From the IMG/VR virus record IMGVR_UViG_3300034418_005051, positions 1-39,867 of that record: a stretch of DNA of 39,867 nt; one strand, 5' to 3'. The DNA is from a virus. The notes beneath the pieces are model-generated. The model was not told where the DNA came from. It did no database searches and saw only the letters and a program-made list of their open reading frames with translations. Shown in pieces: positions 21,223-30,767 of this stretch. Each line of letters opens with the position of its first letter. Position 1 is the stretch's first letter. A program made the position numbers and the translations under genes.

Positions 21223-23070
21223 TTAGAGTAGGCCTATCGCTGTAGAGCGAAGGGCTGTTGTTCCTATTCCAGACTGTCCTCTAAACGCCTGGATTTCCTG
21301 TTCTTTAAGTCTCTTACGACGTTCCGATGCTGTTCCAAGGAACTGCTCGGACTGAAGTTCTTGTTGTACTTTAGCAGCATCAACTGCACCGCCTGTTAGA
21401 TTACGCTCATAGATACCAGATAACTTCTCAGTAGGTCTGAGTTGTTCTGATATATTCTCGTATCCTTCGCCTGCTAGCTGAGTAATCTGTGCCTCACTAT
21501 AACCAAGTTGTGTGAGACGAGCAGCTTGCTGTCTAGCAAATTCTGTATCTAGTTTGATACCTGTAGCTTCAGATGCTCTACGGACTGCTTCAGTAGCGAA
21601 TGCACCAGCAGTACGACGATCTTCAAGAGCTTTAGTACCTACATTTGGGTCTAGGTAAAATGCTGTTAGGTCCGAAGAAGCATCTATGTATTTAAGTTCC
21701 ATAAGAGCTTTAACATAGAAAGGATCAGCATTGATAGAACGTAGACGAGCAGCATTAGCACGCTCATCAAGTTCGGCAACAGACACATCATTCTGCATGT
21801 ATTTTGTTATTGAGTCGTCATTTTTGAATGCAGTTTTAGCTGTATCGCTAGTGACATACTTATCAATAACTCTTCTGTAACCTAGAACAAGACCTACAAG
21901 TTCACCTGGTTTTTTACGAGTAGTAAGCTTCTCATTGAACTTACCAAAGTCTTTGTAGAATGGTGAATCAACTATTTCTCCAGCCTTAGACTGATATGTA
22001 GGTAAATATAAATACTGATCTACTACATTTTCAAGTTCGTTAGGAGTTCCAGCAAATTTACCATCTTTAAGAATAGTTCTAAAATAATTAACGCTATTAT
22101 CTACAGTAGATTCAGGTAAACCTGCAGCCAGAAGTTTAGCTTTTAAGATTAACCATTGAGTTGCAAATTTATCTACTTCTGGTTCAGGCTCAGGTTCAGG
22201 TTCTGGTTCTGGTTCTGAAGCAGGAGGAGGAGTTGATCCACCATCGTCAAAGTTTGGACCACTATCCCCATAAATAGTACCACCATCATCTTTACCGTCA
22301 CTGTCTTTACCATCACTATCGCCATCTTTACCTTTACCGTCATCGTCTTTACCGTCACCGTCTTTATCATCGACTTTAGGTAGCTCTATTTTCGGTAGCT
22401 CTATTTTTGGAGGATTTTTTGTGGGATCGTCGGCATCGTCAGGAATTTCTTGAGGAGTTCCTTTGTCAAGGCCTGAACCAGCAGCAATACCACCAAGAGC
22501 AGGAAAGACTCCGTATGGTGGTCTAAGATTAGGTGGAAGATCATCTATCTTTCCAACAATTTTACTTGGTGTCTTAGGTCCATCGCCATCAGCCGCCTTA
22601 GCTGTTTTAGTAGGCGTCTTAGACGTCTTAGGAGCTGCAGGCTTAGGTTTTTCAGCAACTTTAGTTGGAGCTTTGGTTGTAGTAGACTTAGGTAGATTGC
22701 TAGGACCAGGAGCTTCTTCTGCTTTAGGAGCAGCTTTAGGAGCAGTTTTAGGCGTAGTTGTGATAGGTTTAGGAGCTTCTGCTTTTGCCTCAGTTACTTT
22801 AGTTTTTACAGCTTTTTCAACTTGAGCAACAGGACTGTTTTTGGCTGTTGAAGCGCCAAGATCTACAGCTTTGTCAAGATTCTTTTCTACTGTCTTAGCA
22901 AGGGTTTCTATCTTCTTGATATCAGAAACAGTAATATTTGGCTTAGCAAGAATCGCATCAATTTTCTTTTCAGCTTCTTTAGCAGCTGTTACTGCTTTGT
23001 TAGCTTCTAACGCTTTTGGTAGGTCTTTGACAACTTTAACTACTGTCTCAACAACTTTCTTTTTAGCCAT
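21223..23070 (-). CDS. Virion-internal protein with low-complexity N-terminus
   Basis: A 615-aa protein. Residues 1-165 are Lys/Ala/Pro-rich and resemble histone tails (KAPTKVAEKPKPAAPKTSKT). At about 232-263 there is an Asp/Gly/Lys run with DKDGDGKDDDGKGKDGDSDG periodicity, like calcium-binding repeats. A PEPEPEPE linker follows at about 286-298. Residues 300-615 are a helical folded part (e.g. EAVRRASEATGIKLDTEFAR, AQITQLAGEGYENISEQLRP). Its place after the giant protein and before the scaffold suggests an internal or ejected protein. No enzyme motif is visible. Confidence 0.55.
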   Translation of the reverse strand: MAKKKVVETVVKVVKDLPKALEANKAVTAAKEAEKKIDAILAKPNITVSDIKKIETLAKTVEKNLDKAVDLGASTAKNSPVAQVEKAVKTKVTEAKAEAPKPITTTPKTAPKAAPKAEEAPGPSNLPKSTTTKAPTKVAEKPKPAAPKTSKTPTKTAKAADGDGPKTPSKIVGKIDDLPPNLRPPYGVFPALGGIAAGSGLDKGTPQEIPDDADDPTKNPPKIELPKIELPKVDDKDGDGKDDDGKGKDGDSDGKDSDGKDDGGTIYGDSGPNFDDGGSTPPPASEPEPEPEPEPEPEVDKFATQWLILKAKLLAAGLPESTVDNSVNYFRTILKDGKFAGTPNELENVVDQYLYLPTYQSKAGEIVDSPFYKDFGKFNEKLTTRKKPGELVGLVLGYRRVIDKYVTSDTAKTAFKNDDSITKYMQNDVSVAELDERANAARLRSINADPFYVKALMELKYIDASSDLTAFYLDPNVGTKALEDRRTAGAFATEAVRRASEATGIKLDTEFARQQAARLTQLGYSEAQITQLAGEGYENISEQLRPTEKLSGIYERNLTGGAVDAAKVQQELQSEQFLGTASERRKRLKEQEIQAFRGQSGIGTTALRSTAIGLL

Positions 23071-23073
23071 TAA

Positions 23074-24291
23074 TTAGCCTAACTTTCGTTCGATAATATC
23101 GCCAATACCACTGAAAGAGTTAAATGCATCAGGACTGGAATCCCAGTCACTGCTTCCACGCATAATCTCGTAGGCTTCTATATCTGAAGCTGCACGATAG
23201 TTACCTTTTTCATCTTTGTAATTCATCATCTTTTTAATGAGAGGATTGTTCATATCGTATGTCTTGCGCGTGATAGCAGAAGCAATTTTCATATATTGAT
23301 CTGCATAATCTTTCAAGTCCTCGCCTCTAGCAAGAATGTCCGCCATGCCAGGATTTAACTTAGCAGCTTGGTTACGAATCCTTTGTTTTTCTTCTGCTAG
23401 TTTTTGTTTAAGTATCTCAGGATCTCCTGTGCCAATTAAAGCAAGTGCTTTGTTGGCTAGTATGTTGAACTCAGGTTCAACTAAATTATTGTCCTTGTAG
23501 GTATTACGCATTTCATCTATAAATGTCTTGACAGCACCACCAGTTTCTGGGGTTACTTTTACGCCACGTTTCATGAGATAGTTAGCAAGGAAGTTAGTTT
23601 GTTCTTCTGCTGTAAAGCCAAGTCCAGAACGAGTGGTTGTAGACTTACCTGTGGTTCCGCCTGTGCTTGTAGTAGAAGTTCCTTGTGCTGTAGTAGTTAC
23701 GGCTTCTTTCTTAGCACGAGCATTAAATTTGGCCATAAAGCGATCAATTTCAGACTGTGGCGCACCTTCACCATAAGCGGCATAGTATGCTTTAGAAAGC
23801 ATAGTCTTAGCATCAGACTTATCAATTAGATTAATAGCAGTGGATGCTTCTTTGCTAAACTTAGTCTTAGTTCCGCCTGCTCCACCTTTATCTAGGTTAT
23901 CTTGAAGTAAGGTTAAATACTCTACACCATTAAGACGTGACTCTACTACAGCCTCACGGAAAGCCTTAGTATCTTCATAACTAAATGTTCCTAGTGGAGT
24001 ATCTCCCTTGGACATACCAGTAGCACGAAGTAAAGCTTGTAGATAGTTTGCATTATTACCAAACCCGTCATTTCTTAACTGAGAACGAAGTGCATCTAGT
24101 TCTCTAGCAGCAAGATTGCTGAATGCTACAGGATCTGCTGTAGCAAGTGTACGAGTGTAGAAACTACCCTCTGCTCTAATACGAGCAGCTAAAGCTGCGG
24201 CAGCATTGCTGTTAGCCATAGCACCCATGGAAGAATAGGTTGAAGAGGATATCTGCCTCTCTCGCATCTGGTTGTATGTTTCGTCTGCCAC
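23074..24291 (-). CDS. Probable internal virion protein
   Basis: A 405-aa mainly helical protein. Residues 25-60 are Ala-rich; then FSNLAARELDALRSQLRNDG and the long KYKDEKG region follow. A Thr/Ser/Gly linker lies at about 200-220 (TTTAQGTSTTSTGGTTGKST). The C-terminal half has ILKQKLAEEKQRIRNQAAKL and ends FNSFSGIGDIIERKLG. It starts two bases after the giant gene's stop. A helical virion protein ejected with the DNA is the most likely role, from context. Confidence 0.5.
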   Translation of the reverse strand: MADETYNQMRERQISSSTYSSMGAMANSNAAAALAARIRAEGSFYTRTLATADPVAFSNLAARELDALRSQLRNDGFGNNANYLQALLRATGMSKGDTPLGTFSYEDTKAFREAVVESRLNGVEYLTLLQDNLDKGGAGGTKTKFSKEASTAINLIDKSDAKTMLSKAYYAAYGEGAPQSEIDRFMAKFNARAKKEAVTTTAQGTSTTSTGGTTGKSTTTRSGLGFTAEEQTNFLANYLMKRGVKVTPETGGAVKTFIDEMRNTYKDNNLVEPEFNILANKALALIGTGDPEILKQKLAEEKQRIRNQAAKLNPGMADILARGEDLKDYADQYMKIASAITRKTYDMNNPLIKKMMNYKDEKGNYRAASDIEAYEIMRGSSDWDSSPDAFNSFSGIGDIIERKLG

Positions 24292-24292
24292 G

Positions 24293-27200
24293 TTAGTCCT
24301 TTGCTTTCATAGTTCCTGCAAATACACGATAAAACATTGGAGCGAATGCTGGATTCTCTAACATTAAACTGTCAGCAAGTTCTTGTAGTTGTGAACGTAA
24401 CTCGCTTGCATACCAGTGTGAACTGCCTAAATCAGGGTTTGCGGTTACGCGAGTTTCTTTTAGTAGTTCTATTGCTCTAGAATATTGTTCATAGAATTGT
24501 GCTGTTTCTTTGTATACAGGAGACATCTGAAATGCTTTATCCTGTAAAGCTTTAGCAACGTTAGCAATACGCTCATTGTCAGTACCAACATTAATAATAG
24601 ATGCTGGAGCAGCATCACCGAAACGCTTGTTAAGTTTGTTTATTTCACCTGCATACCAGACATCTGAGTATCCCATGGCAGCTTGCATCTCAGAAATCTG
24701 AGACTTAACCATCTTGTAAACAAGTTCTTCCGCAGCAGAAGATAGCTCTTCTGTGTTTAAAGGTTCACGACGTCCTGTTTTCTTTTGCCAAGCGTAGTAT
24801 GCTGTAGCACCTTCTCCACCAGGGAAAAAGAATGGAACGATATCACCGTTCTTAGTAGCATACTTTTCTGCTACATCAGGATGCATATTCAAAAATGTCC
24901 AAGCATCTTTAGTACCAGTAACAGTACGTGTAGAACCACCGAGAATAGCTAGCAGATTGCGCTCGCCAAACTCTGTTGAGAACTCATGAACTGCTGCAAA
25001 GTAATCACCAGGATGCTTACGGCTAATCTGATCCCATGCATTGTAAAGCATAGTCATGCTAGCAAAGTCAACCTTTTTGTTATTAGGAATCTTTGCAAAT
25101 ATTTCTTGAGAAGGTGTAGCTGGTGATATGCTCTGGAATAAGGCTGTTAGTAATCCAATACCACGAGACATACCCTCGGCATCCTTAAACAACTGATTTC
25201 TTGCGGTGTCGTCCATTAAAGGATTTTCGCCATATTGACCAGTAGAAGCTAGGTATGATGCCCAGTCTTTTACTCCACGCTCAACTGTTTTTTGATCGTT
25301 AAGAAGATAATAAAATGTTTTACGCAACCAAGCTGGAGCAAGAGACCCTACAGGATCTGTTATTTCTCCGAATGGCATTACTACATCACGTATAGTATTC
25401 CATACAGGTCCGAATGCTGATGACTTACCACTTGCCTGAAAGGCAAACTGTCCTACAGGACCAATACCGGGAACTCCTGGATTAACAGCACCAAAAACTA
25501 AGTTAAGTGACTGTACAGGAGCTGTAAGTTGTAGTGCCTGAGCAGAATCTATATTTCTACCTACTAAGCCTCCGATAAAACTTCCAGCAATTGGGTAACG
25601 GAAACGTTTTTCACCAAACTCATCTTCATAGATGAAGCCTTGTCCCTCGTCATACTTAACACCAGTTATGTCGTAAATAGCGCTTGAGCCTTCCTTTGTT
25701 AAGGAATTGTAAGCACGACCTAGTTTGTAAAAGTTTACTGGGTTAGAAACAAATAGTTGTCCCCATTTTTTAACGGTATTAAGGTGCGCCTGAATGAATG
25801 GGAATATAAGACGCATAGCCTGAGCAGACTGTAACTGCTTAGATGCATCATAAAATAATTCTTTGGTGTACTTAGCGCCTTGCTTAGAAGCCATTGAGTT
25901 AAGGTTAGCTAGGGTTATTCCACCCTCATGGACGTAATCATCTCCACGTCTCTTTAGTTCCTTCTCAATAATCTTGATAGTTTGGTGCTTCTTGCCCCAA
26001 GCCTTGCCATTCTTACGAAGTGGTGCTAAAGTTTTTATGGCAGAATCTTGAAGTTTCAATAAGTCATCAGTATCTAGCATTGTAGCATAACGGCCTACGT
26101 GGTCCCAATAAGCCATACGGAACTCAGGTCCAAAAGTAGATAAGTTTTCAAGTCTAGCATTTAGATCAAAGAACCAATCTACTGCTTTAGTAAGCATTTT
26201 AGGCTCACCATCCGCAAAACGCTTAGTGCGAGATAATAATACTGTGGATTCTGGCATGTCTTCTCGCTTGAAGAATGATGCTAACTGAGATTTGAAACCA
26301 ATCTCAAGATCATCCATCTCTACAACATTCTTGAGTTTAGCGTAATCTGGGATAGAAATCTCTGTTGTTTTGTTACCTTGAGTAACAGTTATTTTACCTT
26401 TAGCAAGGATCTCACGAATATACTCAGCCTTAGGTCCTTTACCACCAATAGACTGGATAGCGTATTCATAAGAACCAGTAGAGTTAATATCAAATAGATA
26501 TGTTCTTAAGTTATCTACGTTTATATTATCTTTTGAAAAAGGCTTGGTGATATCTTTTAATATGATTCTGTCAAAGTCAGATACTTTTACACCAGTTACT
26601 TCTTTAGAAGTACGAGCACCACGATGTATCTTTTCTAATATCTCAAGACCTTGTTTTCTGGTGGTAAGATAACTAATCAAATCATCTTGTAGTTCAGGTG
26701 TACGAGCGCGTGCTACAAGTGGCATTAGATCATCTTTGTTGAAACGCATAAGTGTTAATGCAAGGCCCTTGTAATAGGACTCGTGATTATTATTAACTAC
26801 TTCGTATATCTTACCTACGAAAGCAGTGCGAGGATCACCAGCACTGATACCGCGTTTCATGAATTGCAGATATTCATCTAAAGCATCTGTTACAAGCTTC
26901 TCGGTTATATCATCTTTGAAGTTATTGCCAAATATGTCATTTTGAGCTTTGCCGATACGAGCGGCAAGTGCCTGCATCTTTGTACCCTTAGGGTTGGCCA
27001 TGGCCATAGCTAAAAACTGAATTGGATGATTAAATATACTATCGTGTCCTGAGAAGAACATACGAAGTTGCATTTCACCAATATTGCGCATTGTGTAAGA
27101 TACACGGAATGCTAGCTGAGCTGTACGCCAGTAGTCACCTAATTGGTTTGCTGTTGTGGTTACAGCTTTAGCCTTACCATACAACGGTACATTTTTGTTA

Positions 27201-30103
27201 TAGGTATTGATAGCGTCAATAATAGGACGTGTATCTGGCAGACGAATAACATCATCTAGGAACTGGTGAGCGTAGTTAGCACCAGTCATAGCTAGTTCTT
27301 CACCATTGGTAAAAAGAAGTTTAGGGTCTGTTCCCTGAGCTAAGTTAGCAACATTATACTGACGTACAATAGCTTGCTCTTTACCAGCAAGTTTTAGAGC
27401 ATCATCTAGGACTTTAGCTAATTCAGTATCACCTTTACCAACTGTAGTAACAAGGTGTTTTTGCATCTTACGCATTCCGTCCATAATGACTTTAGCACGT
27501 GCTGTGTAATCTTTTTCACTGATAACTTTATTTATTACATCATCAATTAAATCTTGTGGTACTTTAGCTGTGGTAAACCAGTCATTTAGGCCACGTGATA
27601 ATCTATCCAAATCGTTCAAAGGCAGAATAGATGAACGTATGTATTGATTAGTTAGAACCTTTTCTGCTCTTTCAATAAACGATACAGCCTTCAAACCTAC
27701 AGGTTCAGCAAGCTTAATTAGTGGATTACTACTGTTTAGGGCTAGCTCAGTGCGTAGCAATAGGCTACGAGCAATCTGTGGATCACTCTCAGGAGAAGCT
27801 AAATGCCTCAGCATTACAGCAATAACGCCTTCTGCGGTGTTAGCCTTAGCTAGTTCATCAACAATTTCGACATCTAACTTGCGTCCGAATAGACGATCTA
27901 GACGCATTGTATTGGTCTCTTTAGCTACAATCTCTGCAACTGCAAGGAATCTTTTACCGAATAGATACCGCATGGCTTTGGTTGTATTTGCAGATAATCC
28001 ACCGAATAGTGAATCTGTCAGACCTACTTCACTAGAAAAGAACTCTCTAGCATAGCGAGTATCAGCAATTTTCATGTCTAAATCCATGACTTTAGCTATC
28101 CCAATATTATCAGGATCATTCAACATCATTTTAAGCAAATCAGGATCTTTGGCTGCATAATCGCGTAAAGTTTCAATATCCTTTAAGCGTTGTGCCATTC
28201 CTTCAGATTCTAACCTAGCATTATCAAGGGCTTGCTTACTACTTGATAGAGTATCTTCTGCTCTTTCGATAACACTATCTAACTTCAACATAGCGTTTGC
28301 AGCCATAGTTGGCTCTGCAGATTCAGCTAATACTTCGCTAATTTTAACCTTACGAGCAGCTACATTGTCTATATTAGTTAGAACTATGCCACCAGTATCA
28401 CCAAAGATTGAACGAATATTAGCAAATCCATCTACTTTGTAGATATCTGAAATCATATCCACGATAGTAGCCATCATTCGTTGGTCTACGCCACCTTCTT
28501 TAGCAGCAATAACTGAAATATCTTGTAACCATGTACCTAAAGGTTTAGCTACAGTATCTTCAAGCATAGAAATTGCGACAGAACTTACAGCTGTATTCTC
28601 AGTTCTTAGAGTATTAAAAGCTTCACGTGTAGGTGCTGGTAATGTACCGTCATCTGCTGCTTGTTTAATTCTTTTTAATAGTTCTGTACGACGCTTTAGT
28701 TCCTGTGACCAAGCTTTTTGTGATAAACTAGTCGTGTCATCAGATAAATCAAGTAACTTAGGAGCTTTGCCATAGTAAGAGGCAACAAATTCGTCATTAC
28801 CACGTGTCGCAAGTGCTATCGAGCCAGGTGCTTGTGGTAGTTCATCAAAAAATACTCCACCAGGAAAAGCTCCTGATGTATTATAGTAATCCGAAGATAA
28901 CTTAGATAGTGCATCAACAGTTTCTTTTTGCTTACCTGTGTTGATTCGTTCAAAAATGAACTCGCCAATGTTACGGTTATTGAGGGGCAAACCTCCTGGA
29001 CCTGCAAGGTTGGCAGCATTCTTAGTATCAGCAGCATATACTTTAGCCGCAGCAATATAATCTGCTTCAATGCGTGCTTGTTGTGCCTTCTGATATACCT
29101 GCTCAGCCTTGAGGTACTTGTTTTCCGCTTGACGAGTAACTTCCTTAGCAAGTCCGGAACGCTCTTTAATGAGCCTTCTTTCTTCCTTGGTAAGGCCAGC
29201 TGCCTCAGCTAAACGATTAGATTCTTTTTTCAGTTCTTCAGCAGCAGCAAGTTTAGCTTTCTTAAGTTCTTTTCCACCTTTACCAATTTTGGTAATAGCA
29301 CCAGGGCCTAACCAAATTGTAGGGTCTAAAGCTACGTTAAGTGTGGCATCAATAATGCCTGACATAACTTTATACTGCGTACTATTAGGATCTGAGCCTA
29401 CAGTTTTAAGTGCAGCACGTCCAAGAGTAAAAGATTTACCATTGATAAGTCCATAAGCACCCATAGCCTTGACTTGAGCCTTCTGTACTTTAGATTTCTC
29501 GTTAATAAAGAAACCAGAACCTGTATCTACTTTAGTAGGATTAGCTAAAAATGCCCGTCCCAGCTGACCAAGTTGTGTAGTTTCACCAACTAGTCCTAAA
29601 GGACTAAGGTTTTGTACAAATTGACTTAAATCTGGCTTGTCTTTTTGAGTTGCAAGTGCATAAGCATCACGTCCGACTGTGGTTACATACTCATAAGGCG
29701 AGCGAAGTGCAGCAAAAAGCGTACGACTTGTACCTTTGAATCCACCATATAACACATCTTTGATATCTGCTGCTAGTGATTTATCTTCATCTAGTGCAGA
29801 CTTGATATTTTTAGTGTTAATTAAATCTTGTTTTAATTGTGCTAGTCCGTCAACTGAAGCAATCTTACCAATACCAGGTGTATCTGGCTTCAAACCAAGC
29901 TTTACTGCAGACATAATGAAGTCTTTACTCTGGTTTGGATAAGAATTTACCCATGCATCAAAGTTCTGAAATTGATTAGGCGAAAGCATAGCCATCTCAG
30001 TTGAAATAACGCGATCAAGTTGAGACTGGACATTATCGAATATTCCAGTAACTTTTATACGTTTATTCTTCTCAGGATTCCATGCATCTAAAGGATTAGC
30101 CAC
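24293..30103 (-). CDS. Giant (1936 aa) putative ejection / internal virion protein
   Basis: A 1936-aa helical protein filling one seventh of the window. N-terminal MANPLDAWNPEKNKRIKVTG, a long helical/coiled section (about 280-350), and a region near 1315-1345 reading LSTFGPEFRMAYWDHVGRYA are visible. RLIFPFIQAHLNTVKKWGQL at about 1428-1448 follows. The last two motifs resemble the E-x-x-x-R...W and F-PF-x-A-x-N signatures of large polyvalent/internal phage proteins, from memory. No lytic or polymerase motif is visible. The position between portal and scaffold genes suggests a DNA-ejection protein, as in podoviruses. It could also carry unseen enzymatic parts. Confidence 0.6.
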   Translation of the reverse strand: MANPLDAWNPEKNKRIKVTGIFDNVQSQLDRVISTEMAMLSPNQFQNFDAWVNSYPNQSKDFIMSAVKLGLKPDTPGIGKIASVDGLAQLKQDLINTKNIKSALDEDKSLAADIKDVLYGGFKGTSRTLFAALRSPYEYVTTVGRDAYALATQKDKPDLSQFVQNLSPLGLVGETTQLGQLGRAFLANPTKVDTGSGFFINEKSKVQKAQVKAMGAYGLINGKSFTLGRAALKTVGSDPNSTQYKVMSGIIDATLNVALDPTIWLGPGAITKIGKGGKELKKAKLAAAEELKKESNRLAEAAGLTKEERRLIKERSGLAKEVTRQAENKYLKAEQVYQKAQQARIEADYIAAAKVYAADTKNAANLAGPGGLPLNNRNIGEFIFERINTGKQKETVDALSKLSSDYYNTSGAFPGGVFFDELPQAPGSIALATRGNDEFVASYYGKAPKLLDLSDDTTSLSQKAWSQELKRRTELLKRIKQAADDGTLPAPTREAFNTLRTENTAVSSVAISMLEDTVAKPLGTWLQDISVIAAKEGGVDQRMMATIVDMISDIYKVDGFANIRSIFGDTGGIVLTNIDNVAARKVKISEVLAESAEPTMAANAMLKLDSVIERAEDTLSSSKQALDNARLESEGMAQRLKDIETLRDYAAKDPDLLKMMLNDPDNIGIAKVMDLDMKIADTRYAREFFSSEVGLTDSLFGGLSANTTKAMRYLFGKRFLAVAEIVAKETNTMRLDRLFGRKLDVEIVDELAKANTAEGVIAVMLRHLASPESDPQIARSLLLRTELALNSSNPLIKLAEPVGLKAVSFIERAEKVLTNQYIRSSILPLNDLDRLSRGLNDWFTTAKVPQDLIDDVINKVISEKDYTARAKVIMDGMRKMQKHLVTTVGKGDTELAKVLDDALKLAGKEQAIVRQYNVANLAQGTDPKLLFTNGEELAMTGANYAHQFLDDVIRLPDTRPIIDAINTYNKNVPLYGKAKAVTTTANQLGDYWRTAQLAFRVSYTMRNIGEMQLRMFFSGHDSIFNHPIQFLAMAMANPKGTKMQALAARIGKAQNDIFGNNFKDDITEKLVTDALDEYLQFMKRGISAGDPRTAFVGKIYEVVNNNHESYYKGLALTLMRFNKDDLMPLVARARTPELQDDLISYLTTRKQGLEILEKIHRGARTSKEVTGVKVSDFDRIILKDITKPFSKDNINVDNLRTYLFDINSTGSYEYAIQSIGGKGPKAEYIREILAKGKITVTQGNKTTEISIPDYAKLKNVVEMDDLEIGFKSQLASFFKREDMPESTVLLSRTKRFADGEPKMLTKAVDWFFDLNARLENLSTFGPEFRMAYWDHVGRYATMLDTDDLLKLQDSAIKTLAPLRKNGKAWGKKHQTIKIIEKELKRRGDDYVHEGGITLANLNSMASKQGAKYTKELFYDASKQLQSAQAMRLIFPFIQAHLNTVKKWGQLFVSNPVNFYKLGRAYNSLTKEGSSAIYDITGVKYDEGQGFIYEDEFGEKRFRYPIAGSFIGGLVGRNIDSAQALQLTAPVQSLNLVFGAVNPGVPGIGPVGQFAFQASGKSSAFGPVWNTIRDVVMPFGEITDPVGSLAPAWLRKTFYYLLNDQKTVERGVKDWASYLASTGQYGENPLMDDTARNQLFKDAEGMSRGIGLLTALFQSISPATPSQEIFAKIPNNKKVDFASMTMLYNAWDQISRKHPGDYFAAVHEFSTEFGERNLLAILGGSTRTVTGTKDAWTFLNMHPDVAEKYATKNGDIVPFFFPGGEGATAYYAWQKKTGRREPLNTEELSSAAEELVYKMVKSQISEMQAAMGYSDVWYAGEINKLNKRFGDAAPASIINVGTDNERIANVAKALQDKAFQMSPVYKETAQFYEQYSRAIELLKETRVTANPDLGSSHWYASELRSQLQELADSLMLENPAFAPMFYRVFAGTMKAKD

Positions 30104-30519
30104 TAACGACCTTCTTCTTCAAATGCCTCTACGATACGACGTAATTGTGGTGTTGGATTTGCCATGTACATAGCGCGAGCAAAAGTAGCTAATTGATCTG
30201 GTTCATCTACTGGTGTCATAAGTACTTCAGAACCAGGTCCTTCGCCAGCATCTACGCCAGCAGTTATTGGTTCATTAGGACGTGTTGTTCTATCAAAAAT
30301 ACCTACAGTTGGAATACTAGCTGCAGCTGGAGCCGTACTTGTCATAGGACCACCTGACATAGAAGCGCCTTGCGCTAACTGTGTTAGTTCTGCGCGTTCC
30401 CCGTATTGTCCACCAACAGCATTTTGCACCTTAGCTTGGCGTTGAACTTTAGCAGCGCGATCTAAATCGGTACGGCGAGCACCCTTGCCTACGCCTGATA
30501 CTCTCATACCTTCAGCCAT
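30103..30519 (-). CDS. Hypothetical protein between portal and giant protein
   Basis: A 138-aa protein: basic N-terminus (MAEGMRVSGVGKGARRTDLD), a Gly/Ala/Pro-rich middle (GASMSGGPMTSTAPAAASIP) and an acidic helical end (DQLATFARAMYMANPTPQLR). It looks partly disordered. It may be a portal-associated or internal protein. Its stop overlaps the giant gene's start by one base. Confidence 0.55.
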   Translation of the reverse strand: MAEGMRVSGVGKGARRTDLDRAAKVQRQAKVQNAVGGQYGERAELTQLAQGASMSGGPMTSTAPAAASIPTVGIFDRTTRPNEPITAGVDAGEGPGSEVLMTPVDEPDQLATFARAMYMANPTPQLRRIVEAFEEEGR

Positions 30520-30527
30520 TTTAGATC

Positions 30528-30764
30528 CTATCCTTCGTACTTATCGAAATATAATTTTTCTTCTAGAGCATGTTCTAACATGCCACGATATTTTAATGGT
30601 GAACCAACACCATCACTCCAACCAAAGATAGCGAAACCTTCATCTGGATTCATCCACTCGGTAACTATGAACCACCCAGTCGGTATGTATCCATCAAGTT
30701 CTTTTCTTTGGGATAATTGACTTAAGAAATCATTAATTGGTTCTGCAAATTCATCCCCTGCCAT
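30528..30764 (-). CDS. Small acidic hypothetical protein after portal
   Basis: A 78-aa protein: MAGDEFAEPINDFLSQLSQR, then WFIVTEWMNPDEGFAIFGWS and a helical end. The aromatic beta-hairpin core (TGWFIVTEWMN, GFAIFGW) looks like a small folded domain. I do not recognise it. It begins 3 bases after the portal stop. Confidence 0.6.
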   Translation of the reverse strand: MAGDEFAEPINDFLSQLSQRKELDGYIPTGWFIVTEWMNPDEGFAIFGWSDGVGSPLKYRGMLEHALEEKLYFDKYEG

Positions 30765-30767
30765 TTA

